A DNA stretch of 64,000 nt from Spirometra erinaceieuropaei. Its lineage: Eukaryota; Platyhelminthes; Cestoda; Diphyllobothriidea; Diphyllobothriidae. The position numbers and the translations under genes were made by a program. The notes under the pieces are model-generated. The model ran no database searches, was not told the DNA's origin, and saw only the letters and a list, made by a program, of their open reading frames with translations. The stretch is taken from positions 191,290-255,289 of the forward strand of contig CACRXP010000625.1 of assembly GCA_902702965.1 (NCBI GenBank), in the 5' to 3' direction. This document shows, one piece after another, positions 55,001 through 64,000 of the stretch (positions are counted from its first letter, which is position 1; each line of letters starts with the position of its first letter).

Positions 55001-57699
55001 TTACTGAAGTCGAGAAGGTGCTCAAAGTGCTCACGCCAGCACTCGAACTTGGCCAAACTTCGCCGCTCACATCGCGAAGGGTCACTCGGTGTGAAGGGTT
55101 CATCACGAATTTTTCGAGCGATTCAGTGGGGTTTCCAAGTGTCACCGACGTCTGATTTCTGCTCTATTAGGGTTGCCCCTTTGGGCCCATAGTTCTTGCC
55201 GTCGTCTCTGACCGACTTTGCCGTGGATTTCAGTAGCTGGCGGAAGGAATCACCTAGCTGCAACTATCTGGGCGGACAACTGCACGATTATTTCACTGAT
55301 CGTATCACTGCGGTGCCGTTAGTGAATCCAAGAATCTTCTCAGCCGCCTTGTAGACTGGCGACTTAGACGACCACTTTCTACTACCTTATTCCTTGATTA
55401 GGGTCGTAAAGTGAGATCGGATTTATCTGCCTGGGGCAGCAGCTGTGTTGGTCTGTATTTTTGAGACAGCAAGGAGTCTTCTAAGTGACAATTTAGGCGT
55501 CGGCGAAGGATGAGTTCTCGAGCGTGTGCGAACGAGAACATGACCTGACTCATAGGCGTCGCCAGTTTGGTCACCACGCATGCACTTGCTATCACGAACA
55601 CAGCGATGAGAACTTGAACCGAATAGAGCACAGTAATTGTGACTAGTACTACCATGCTTTGGATAACAGGGGCAGCAGATGCTTGAAGCATGTAGTGGTA
55701 ATTGCCCGGTTAGCGCCAGTAAAGCCCAACTTTTTCTCACCATTGTAACACCGAGAATCAAGCCAAAGGCAACCGATAAGAAGACTGTTTGAGGAGTCGC
55801 CCCGTCTAGTCCGGCCATTTTGGCGCCCAGCGACAATAAACTGATTACAACGAGGCATGTTTTCGATCACCTCTTGTAGCTTCTAGTGGATTTCTTTGTC
55901 GCGCTGGCCGATCACTAACTGGTTACCATACAAGCAGTACATTGTTCGTTTGGTGCAAAATGGCGGTCGTCATACCGCATCTACCAGAAGAGCCGTGTGG
56001 GCTACTGTGATACAGAGTGAGGTGGGAGTTGGCCCACAAAATATTGACTCCTCATGGGCCCAAGTCTGAAGTTAGAACTTCGGGTGGGCAGCAGACACCC
56101 ACTCTACACTTATGAAAACTGCGCACCGTCAGACTTTGTGTACCAGGCCTGGTGACATTAAGACACTCCAGTATTCAAAAGGGAGGATCTATCCTCGACT
56201 GTGTAGACCAGCTCACATACTATTCGTCGGCAGTACTAGATCAGGATTGTGGAGGGCATCAGTCCCCCTGGCTGCTATAACATAGACAGGGTGTATTTCG
56301 TGAGATTTGTTGGAAAGTTTGAGTACTGGTGTGTCTGTTCGAGGTTATTTCATCTAGCTCTTTTGCTCGCTGAAATCTAACTGCAGGGCAACTGTGACAA
56401 GCAAATCTATTTAGCGGTGGTTTACGTCTACTGTCATTGTGCTGCCATGAGGCCTTGAGGCAGATTATTGGGCAAAATCGGCAAAAAACCCTGGAGATCC
56501 GAAAAAATGGTTTGTAGAAAATTTGAAAGGGGAAGAAATCGTACCATCTGCGGGGGTCATTATAGCGTCGTGTACTAAGGTTGCACTGGCGCCACTGAAT
56601 GCATGAGACAGATGATTTGACTCTGTAGGACTGGCAAGGCGCCTCTTCAGTTGCTCATAGAGTGCAAAGTACAGGGCGTGGGCAGGACCAGCTCCGACCA
56701 CAACGGCGCCTATGCCCCGGAATGATTTAATGAAGCCCTCCTGGCTAATAAGTCGATAGAGACCATCGGACACACTGAGGTACCGCTGGCCACCGGATGG
56801 GCGGATGCACTGGAGTCTGGTCTGCATCAGGACAAAAAGAAAGCAGGTACAGACTGCACATGCAATGCACTGGCTAGGACATCTCGCCCGAAATAAGTTA
56901 CAAACAACAGAGCCGCGCGATAAGCCAAACATAAGGAATATACCTACTCTTCAAGTCTGATAAACAAAGACGAAGGAAACTGGGAAGACCGTTTTCGTCA
57001 CTTTTAGTCAACAGGCACTCATAACTCAGGCTGGGAACACCTGATAGATGGAAACAAGTTCGAATGGTTTAGCTGGATGCTCTGGCGGCCGAGCCTTGTC
57101 AAAGATGATTGACTTAGGTGAAGTCACGTGGAAGTGGAGTTAACAGATGTGATTTCATCGCAAAGCGGAACATGTGCGTCCCGCGGTCTTGGAATTTCGG
57201 TAGTCGCGTAGCGGCGAGCCATCAAAAGACGGCGAATGCTACCGAAAAACCCAAAAAAGACTAATGCCTACTACTTGTGCATGTGTCGTCGGTCAGATGG
57301 ACTCCAATGTCAGGTAATGAAGGCTGCCGTCTCCCTGTTTTGTACCTTGTGAGCAACTTATGACAGCCAACAAAATGAAGGCACATTCATTCAAAACACG
57401 CCTTCGAAGCGAAGAATCAGCGTCCAGATTCAAAATTGATGTTGGTTGATGTGCAAAGAGATGGTATATTTTTCCACAAAAGACCCGAATACAGCTTCTC
57501 AAGGGGAAATGGCCACGTAGATAGCGAAAACAGTCGACAATCCTGATTTATTGACGGTTATCATCGGGTTAAGAAAACTAACCTTGACACAATCAACAGG
57601 ATACATAACTGAATGCTCCATGAAGCCGGCAGATGCACCAGCCAGCATGTGAACGGCTGATGATACACCTTCAGGAAGGCTCTCATAGTCAACCGAGTC
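48789..57699 (-). CDS. Mfrn: Mitoferrin, mitochondrial iron carrier (SLC25 family), spliced, N terminus missing
   Basis: Four exons (57583-57699, 56545-56821, 52283-52581, 48789-49082) join with GT-AG introns of 761, 3963 and 3200 bp and phases 0, 1 and 0, giving 328 residues before TAA. The product is a mitochondrial inner-membrane carrier that imports ferrous iron for haem and iron-sulfur cluster synthesis. All three carrier signatures are present: PVDCVK, PADAVK (made by the exon 2/3 splice) and PMDVCK. Family hallmarks include [60 protein letters not shown] and [16 protein letters not shown]. Known mitoferrins have about 330-365 residues, so only a short N-terminal exon is missing. No stop or frameshift interrupts the exons. 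Confidence 0.95.
49860..50800 (-). pseudogene. RT relic in the last mitoferrin intron (family X)
   Basis: The minus strand reads [39 protein letters not shown] (motif A), [17 protein letters not shown] (motif B), a YADD equivalent reading DPADDIAI in another frame, then [12 protein letters not shown] and [20 protein letters not shown]. Order and motifs fit an RTE/R2-like non-LTR RT. Frameshifts separate motifs B and C. It lies on the coding strand of mitoferrin inside its 3200-bp intron. Confidence 0.82.
52283..52581 (-). CDS. Mfrn: Mitoferrin exon C
   Basis: 299 bp with acceptor CATTTCTTTTCAG and donor CACAG|GTTGGC. It encodes [53 protein letters not shown] and [19 protein letters not shown], ending TILNTQ: helices 4 and 5 with the third carrier signature. 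Confidence 0.95.
53470..54640 (-). pseudogene. RT relic in the large mitoferrin intron (family X, C-terminal part)
   Basis: The active-site region reads [18 protein letters not shown] (YADD altered), followed by a 200-codon frame (53472-54074) with [38 protein letters not shown] and [20 protein letters not shown], which is the thumb/C-terminal region of the same family as the relic at 49860-50800. The part upstream of the active site is present only as weak remnants. Confidence 0.75.
55590..55895 (-). pseudogene. Possible aquaporin-like relic inside a mitoferrin intron
   Basis: One minus-strand frame reads [20 protein letters not shown] and [17 protein letters not shown], then after a short disturbed stretch ALTGQLPLH, and in the next frame [20 protein letters not shown]. 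This resembles the aquaglyceroporin order of helix 1-2, a FG..LGVTMG segment, an NPA loop (not preserved here), a LTG.LP segment and a G-rich helix 3. The frame is shifted and the NPA motif is absent, so if homologous it is a fossil. Chance hydrophobic sequence is a real alternative. Confidence 0.3.
56545..56821 (-). CDS. Mfrn: Mitoferrin exon B
   Basis: 277 bp with acceptor TTTGTCCTGATGCAG before ACC AGA and donor GATG|GTACGA. It encodes [20 protein letters not shown], a matrix helix, then [20 protein letters not shown] and [14 protein letters not shown]. It ends in phase 1, and its last base completes the Ala of PADAVK with the next exon. Confidence 0.95.
57583..57699 (-). CDS. Mfrn: Mitoferrin exon A (first found)
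   Basis: 39 codons preceded by the acceptor CTGTTTAAATAG and followed by the donor AAG|GTTAGT. It encodes [20 protein letters not shown] and [15 protein letters not shown], the first transmembrane helix and first carrier signature. The exon starts in phase 0, so at least one upstream exon with the initiator ATG is needed. Confidence 0.93.
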
Positions 57700-58609
57700 C
57701 TATTTAAACAGTAAATAAGCGATGTTATGATCAGAAAGGTTGGCAGATGATAGAAAATAGGACTACAACAACAGTAACAGCGATGGTAAAATATGCAGAT
57801 GATTGTTTTTGTTTGGCAGGAAACCACTAATGTCCGTGGCAATATTTCAAGTCGACACTGCTAATGTCTGGAAAATTGGCCATGACCGCGTCATTCGCCT
57901 CTGTCAAGTCTAACTTGGACAGGTCACAGCCCTCCGGGAGCCAAGAATTCGACTAAACCGTAGCTCGTTGGTCAGAGGTTTTATAGGGCGGCTAGATGAT
58001 TTCCTGCGGCCTTAAAGTCACAAGTGGATGTGATGGTAAGATCTCACTAAGAATTATACAGAAAATGTGTGTCACATATGAACCGTTAGGTCTTCAGGGT
58101 TTCGTGACTTACTAAACTGCCAAATTGGCGTAAATCCGAAGTTAGAAATAAGTTGCATCGGTCAACGAAATTAGTAAACTTGACCGCATCTCGTATAGTG
58201 GGCGGTTACTGAGGGGTGAAGTGTAATTTCGCAGCTTGTAGGTGCATTTAGGTATCCTTTAACTGTAATTGAGGGAGCTAGTTCATAATGGACCTCAAGG
58301 CAGCTGGCAGACCCTAAATGGGAATTTTGCTAACTAGCAGTTACAAATGAAGCGGACAGCTCGCCATAACGGAAATAATGGTAAGGGGATGTACTCGACT
58401 CCATATAACTCAATTTCTGTCCATAAATGTTACGTTAGAAATCCGGCTCGATGGGGGTAAATAGGTTCCAGCGCACCACGTATGTTTGTTTTCAATAACG
58501 CTCAACGGGGGCCGTCCAAATTATGTGAGACGCACATAGCTTGGCACCTAGTTAGGTCTAGTGAGATCAACAACTTTGGTGTCCATGGATAATTTGGTAT
58601 TTGCTAATT
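57700..58609. other. Upstream mitoferrin intron, no exon recognised
   Basis: The missing 5' exon should lie at or above these coordinates. I could not identify an ATG-containing segment ending in phase 0 at a donor with any family similarity. The N terminus of mitoferrins is poorly conserved. Confidence 0.5.
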
Positions 58610-59400
58610 GACTGAGGCTAACTTCCGGTTCCGTATACACGTCGTCCGCCCGCAAGCAACCAAGACGGAAGTAAAATATTCACCACTAGTTGGCAGAGTA
58701 GGCAAACAAGCAGCGGAAGGCACAAAAGTCATCAGGAGCTGGATCGAAAAACAGGCATGCCAAGGTCAAACAGTACGTGTGAATGACAGCAAGGTCAACT
58801 ATAGGACGAAGGTGCTTCCGGGTGGACAGGAAAGACAACGTTTTAAAAATCGATGCTGCTCGCCGGGTTTCTCTGAGCCGTCATGTTTATGGGTCCGGCG
58901 CGATACCTCCGTTGCCGTAAAAATGCCCTTGTACCCGACGTCCGCCCGGTCAATCCCCTTAAGCAGTTAAGAATGCCGTGCTGTGCGCGTAAAGAACAAT
59001 TTAAAAGTGAAGGCATTTGACCATCGGTGTTTAATAATTATCTCTCGAGTGTAGTACACCGACTGCGTCTCGGACGAGACGGTCAGTACTCACTGCGGCA
59101 ACATCGCGAGATCTTGGGCCATCTAGAGACGACTGAGGTAGTTTGGGTATTTTCTTCGTTGTCAGTTCCGTTATTCTTATGTTGCTGCCCTTGATTCGGC
59201 GCCGCTGCTCAGCCGAAGGCGTCAAAAAGGAGGCCAACTTAAAACCGGGCCAAACGCAGTTCGTCAAGACGTGGAAGTGGTTCTGGGACCATCGTATTCA
59301 GTCTCCGTCGCTTTGGAAGTGGGTGAATCGGACTCCAGAGTTGCATTTGCAGGTCCTCACGCGTATAGGTACAACCCGCGACATCAACTAGGTCGCCTAG
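58610..59400 (+). pseudogene. Family X RT relic, C-terminal part, plus strand
   Basis: Plus-strand pieces match the C-terminal region of the intron relics: LWVRRDTSVAVKMPLYPTSA, then LKVKAFDHRCLIIISRV, TDCVSDETV, RCSAEGVKKEANLKPGQ and MEVVLGPSYSVSVALEVGES. Several frame changes occur. It is inverted relative to the mitoferrin relics. Confidence 0.65.
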
Positions 59401-60923
59401 GTAAGGTACGATCACAGTCGTACTATGTACAGAGGATAATAGTTTATCTTCCTATAGTGGTTCTTTTTCCCTATCCTCGAATCCATGCACTTGTAGTTTT
59501 TTTTGATCGCATAAGCTTTCAAGAATTTATTAGCATTACGCGTCCCCAGTCTGCACCCATAAGTTCGCTGCAGGCACTCCCAAACACGAAACTTCTATTT
59601 TACTTACACTGCCCGAAAAAGATCTTGGTAGCAAAGATGTCTCGGAGATCTAGTTCCGTTCATGAGACACGTGCACGGGCTTTTGCCAGGTTGGTGTTAT
59701 CCAATTAGTAGTGGTGTACAAACAGTTGGAGTATACAGTCTAGGGACAACCAGGTCAGACCAGCACTCAGCTTGACCACACACACGGCAAAAATTTTTGC
59801 TATTTGTGGGCCCCAAACCTGAGAAGTTGTATTTTAATTAACGCCTGTTGAATTTTATGGAGCTTCTCAAATAGTTCGGAGCTACAATGCTACCAGACGA
59901 CGAAGGACGGGTACAGTTTAGTCAGCCCTGCCCGCAGAGCATTTAGGAGAGTTGGACAGATCCTTTGGTCCTGCAAGACGCCAATTGTCACGAAATATAC
60001 GTGTGTAATTGGTGTCCATCCGATTTGCTCATCTTTACGGAAGTTAAAGTTAAGTTGAGGATATAGAAGGCCAAACGGTCAGGTCCCTGGCGGAAACAAA
60101 TGGCTTCTCGTTGGAGCAACGGCATACACGAAAAAGGGGCGCTATCCCCTCGATACCAATGAGGTATTTTGGAGTCCGAAATTTTAAAACATGTATGCGG
60201 CTGTGGATTATTTTGGACAGGTTTTAGATTACCTTTGCCAACGGACGATGCCATCTTGTGAGGTAGTTTGCACTCACCACGACTCGTCTCGAGTTACTCC
60301 CTTAAATCGCCGGAGGTTTGGATGTACTACCCACCATTTGTTCGGCAAGCTGTGTTTTGCCATAAAAAATCCAATCCCACCCACTCACCCGAGGCGAGTA
60401 AGAGGTGGTCAGCGTAAAACTAACCAAAAATATTCCCCAAAGCGTAGAGCGGACTCCTTTGTGCCTATAACCCAACCTCGGTTACCCCATGGTCGCGACC
60501 ACATCAAGTAAAGAAACGCACAATATACTGGAATTAACTGATATGAAATAAACTTGGCAGAAGTTGCTGACACCAATGCCTTAACAGTAAACTAACTCGA
60601 TGATAGCGTAGGCGTGGTACTATGGACGCCAACTTCAGGCTATAAGTCACCTCTCAAAGTTAATTTCACCAGTACTAATTACTAGCCTATTCAAATACGG
60701 GTGCATTTGCTGCGAGCAATCGATAGTGACGCAAGATAGACTTGGCAGTGTAGTCCGTGCGGACAGGCGCGCGGTCCACACCACAACTCGTTTTCGCAGT
60801 GTCCAGTAATGAAACTGTGCGATAGAAATCCGTGCACACTGTCTTCTGATTGTTTGCCCTGCAACATAATGCAGTCACCCACGTCAACCAATCAGCAAGT
60901 AACATACCCTGATAGCATTCTGC

Positions 60924-61261
60924 TCGCCCAGGGCTAGTCCGGTCGCGGGCTCGTGTTTCGACTGACTGGATTTTTCAGCAATCCACACGGGGACAGTAGG
61001 TTGACGCGCCTTCTCAAACGAGCTGAGGACGTTGTAGCCCAAGGCGGTTTAATTCGCAGCCGAAATAGCGGACAAAGTGCGTGCGTACGCGCAAAAGGAC
61101 TCCTCAGGTGTGACGTGGAAAATGCACTCCGGTGAGCATCAAGGAGGGGTGTAGCAGAAAAGCTACTTTCCTCGCACAGATCGAGCACTCAGCCAGCCAG
61201 GTTACTAACTCTGCGCTAGCCTGCAGGTCAAACGGGCTAGCGAATGTCTAGCCCTGGGCGA
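60924..61261. repeat. 338-bp candidate inverted-repeat element
   Basis: A 14-bp perfect inverted repeat, TCGCCCAGGGCTAG at 60924-60937 and its reverse complement at 61248-61261, bounds 310 bp without a recognisable gene. No target duplication is visible in the flanks, so mobility is only a possibility. Confidence 0.4.
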
Positions 61262-61319
61262 CTAACTGATATCAGGGGACATAATTAACACTAAAAGTCG
61301 ACATATTTACCAGAACTGC

Positions 61320-61350
61320 GTTGGGACATTGCCTTGCGTAATGTCCCAAC
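61320..61350. repeat. Short perfect hairpin
   Basis: GTTGGGACATT (61320-61330) and AATGTCCCAAC (61340-61350) are exact inverted repeats around a 9-base loop. No T-run follows that would mark a terminator. Function unknown. Confidence 0.5.
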
Positions 61351-61394
61351 ACATTAAAGAGCGCTACATGCACGCAACAAAAAATAAGAGTGAC

Positions 61395-61452
61395 AATATA
61401 TATATATATATATGTATATACCTATATGTATCTATGTATATGTATACATACT
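61395..61452. repeat. TA/TATG microsatellite
   Basis: An alternating TATATA run grades into TATGTATA and CTATGTATA units, which is simple-sequence DNA. Confidence 0.92.
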
Positions 61453-63419
61453 GTCATTAGTAAAAATGCATGTTGCACATTAAAATGCAACACGGTTACC
61501 AACAAACAATAATGTGAGAAACATGGAGTATATGTGATTGATACTTACAGCAACTGTGAAAAACGTATGGCGAGTGACAACTGCCTCAAAGCAAAGAAAA
61601 CTTACCATCGCCGGGCGCAAACACGGCTACACCGCGAGGACACACGTCGAAATCACCGGCATCGCATGATAACTAAAACAACAGTTCAAAGGTCTGCTGC
61701 TGAAAGTGGAAGAAGTCCCCGCTAGTAACTCAAGTGTTTTTAGAGTTCCGAACTCTGAAAAGGCGTCGGTTGATTTTATCTCTTCTTATATTTTTGCAGC
61801 TTTTAGGGAAAGGAAGAAGGGACAGTACGGAAAATATAGAGTCAAATCGATTTTATGGGCGTGGGCTATGGATTCGACCATTAGGAAAATGGGCGCTTGC
61901 AAACCAGAAGCGCTAACGAATGATGCTACTTTACAATATCCACCTAGAAAAAATTGCGTGAAGTGACAAGGTTTGTCTGATAAGCTAAAGCTGTTGGATA
62001 TCTTGTTGCGTTTTCTCCTAAGATCTGTGTGATGATGAGAACAAAGCTAAGCATTGGTATGTTCGGCGAAGATCAAAATAGGAGACTAGCTTTCGTGGGA
62101 CTATCGGATCCTTTGACCGCAGCGATAATAAGGTTGCGGTGCAAATGTTAGTACTTGAAATACAAAGGCGTTAAATGCCAAGAAAAAGTGAAATCTACGT
62201 ACAGCAAACGCCCAAGTGATAAAAGGCTGAACAGTGATGATAACGGAGATGTAAAACACAGTTAAAATACCAAAGAAATCAAATTCGGCGAATGTGCGTC
62301 ATCAGTTATTCATCTGCAAGCCTGCAGAGCAATAAAAGTTACGGTAAAGCAGCTAAAAATGAAAAATGATCAGTGAACGTGATCTTGGGACGAGGTTTTG
62401 GGTCGTTCAGACACGTCAGACATCGGGGGTGATTATTGTCTTATTCTGTTAGGGAATGGGATGGGAAACAGAAGGAAAGCAAGGAGATGGTGACAGTAAA
62501 TTGTGCTCGTGTTTCTTCGCTGCTGCACAGCAGAGGAGGACGCGGGAACGAACATGCAGGACTCGCCTTCGGCCAGAGTACTTCGATGGCCTGTACGAAC
62601 GCCCTCCGTGAGCACAACATAGGTACTTTCGTGTTTTTAAATGCACGGGCAGACGCGTAGTTGCTGTTCGCTTGCAAACTCGACAACTGTAAGACCGTCG
62701 GACAAAACTAGACTGCCAGTGCTTAAATTACCTAGCCTGGTAACCGTCTTCACGACCAGCGATGCGTGAAATCACTCAGACATTCCACAATACAATTATT
62801 TCGGAAAGCAAAATAGAATATTTCGAATAGAAACACTGCCTCATGAGAAGTCTGTAAATGTTCCGTCACAAGCAGACATTTCCAACCATAATAAAAAAAT
62901 CGCAGTGACTTCCCTCGATGTCAAGATGATCGTAGGAGGTTTTAATTTGCCAGAATCTGACTGGCACATAAATATTTTCTCTCCTGTAGTCCAGAAGTTC
63001 GGTTTAGTTTTAATGAGGGAAATGCAAGTCATCACCTTTGAACTCACTATTTGTTGACAATCAACTGAAAAATCTCAAAAACTGGAAAAGGTATCACAAA
63101 GGTGACAGAGCATCGGAAAAGCGCCAACTCTGTACAGATAGACAAACTCTCTAAAGGGTTAGTGGTACGGACAGTAATACAATTGTCTTTTGGAGTTCAG
63201 GGAAATAAATAATATCTCAAAATATAAAAGTTGCATAATTGCATGCCAGTAAGCGTAGGCGGGGGATAGAAGACAAGAAGAAATTCAATTTGAACTGTTA
63301 CTGAAATGAAGCAAGTAGTACAATAACAAAGGGATTTGTCAAGGTTATAGAGGTCGGGTGGTAATTCCGTGGACCCTGCTATGAAAATCCAGCTTCCTCT
63401 TAAAGATCTCGACGGAAGC
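61453..63419. other. No recognisable gene or repeat
   Basis: Frames of 60-86 codons on both strands lack recognisable domains. I see no RNA motif or transposon here. Confidence 0.55.
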
Positions 63420-64000
63420 AGACATAACGAGATCCAAGCTTCAAGCACTCTGCACGCCTTTGAACCCTTCCGAGGATTCTGAGGTCCGCCGCGGTCCAGG
63501 GTCTCCAGGCTTGGATAGCGAATTACAGTTGCGGCCGCACAAATGTTCGGAAGACTTTAGCGAATCGGTCTTCATCAAAGGCAGAGAAAGCCCGCTTGAC
63601 AAGGAAGAGAACTGACATCGCAGACTTGGCTACCTTCGTGCAGTGCGGTGAGGGTTTAAGCGAGGTCGTAATCCATATTTCCAGGTCTTTCTGTGAGTCC
63701 ACTTCTTGTAGTGGTATACCATTCAGGCAGTAAGCCATATGGTTCGGAGAGCGAGCCCTGCCGATTCGAAGAATATTGCATTTGTTCTCATTGAACAGCA
63801 AAAGCCAGTCCTTTGACCACTTTTGGAGTCGATTTAGGTTCGCTTGCAAATACTTTTTGTCGTCTGCAATTCGAACGACGCTTCAGAGTTAAATATCATC
63901 ATCAAACATGCCGACAACACAGTCTGGTTCACTAACACAATTGTTGGCGTAAAAAACGAACAGAGTAGGATCAAGAACAGAGGCTTGGGAACATCGCTTT
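63420..64000 (-). pseudogene. Element-1-family RT relic running off the right edge
   Basis: The minus strand reads an active site MFDDDI (MFADDI in element 1), then QANLNRLQKWSKDWLLLFNE, NKCNILRIGRARSPN, EVDSQKDLEIWITTSLKPSP, LVKRAFSAFDEDRFAKVFRT and FVRPQL, a stop, AIQAWRPWTAADLRILGRVQ. This is RT motif C to thumb/connection, about as complete as 10623-11090. The N-terminal part lies beyond the window. Confidence 0.85.

Noticed and set aside
1..64000. CRISPR arrays, bacterial operons or phage genes.
   Set aside because: No spaced direct repeats of that kind, no ribosome-binding-site-led gene runs, and clear spliceosomal introns and eukaryotic retroelements throughout.

Overview
This window is a repeat-rich stretch of a eukaryotic nuclear genome, most likely a flatworm and probably a tapeworm of the Spirometra/diphyllobothriid type. 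That assignment is inference. It rests on several Penelope-like elements with GIY-YIG endonucleases, CR1/Jockey-like and RTE-like retrotransposons that look like families I know from flatworms, a BEL/Pao element, tRNA-derived SINEs, and one spliced metazoan gene with GT-AG introns. Two runs of N (9334-9715 and 21579-21620) mark assembly gaps. I see no bacterial features, no CRISPR array and no intact ordinary tRNA or rRNA gene.

Layout. 1-3661: minus-strand non-LTR retrotransposon relics, including one reading frame in which two different reverse transcriptases are fused. 3737-9333 and 15179-22629: two copies of one composite block, a plus-strand non-LTR RT, a minus-strand Penelope-like element, a gypsy RT fragment, a TTA-tailed repeat and a minus-strand RT fragment. 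Each copy carries a different later insertion: a 662-bp GC-rich inverted-repeat element in the first and a BEL/Pao LTR retrotransposon in the second. Each copy therefore serves as the empty site for the other's insertion. Between them (9960-14240) lie further RT relics and a hammerhead-ribozyme motif. 21795-24665: a non-LTR relic carrying a SINE nested in a SINE, then two tRNA-like SINEs in inverted orientation, then the 3' end of a zinc-finger RTE-like element. 25300-26353 and 33997-34640: two more Penelope families. 34808-42748: copies and internal-deletion derivatives of an RTE-like element whose protein ends in C2H2 zinc fingers. 44180-47350: a decayed Ty3/gypsy element.

The one convincing host gene is a mitoferrin (mitochondrial iron carrier, SLC25 family) on the minus strand at 48789-57699. 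Four consecutive exons have exact GT-AG borders and matching phases (0, 1, 0) and give 328 residues up to the stop codon. The first, N-terminal exon was not found. Its two large introns hold same-strand RT relics and a possible aquaporin-like relic. 58610-64000 contains another RT relic, a small inverted-repeat candidate, a TA microsatellite and an RT relic that runs off the right edge.

Nearly all transposon reading frames carry stops, frameshifts or damaged catalytic motifs. The exception is the BEL/Pao pol fragment, which is open to the gap and flanked by nearly identical LTR sequence, so it is the youngest insertion seen here.
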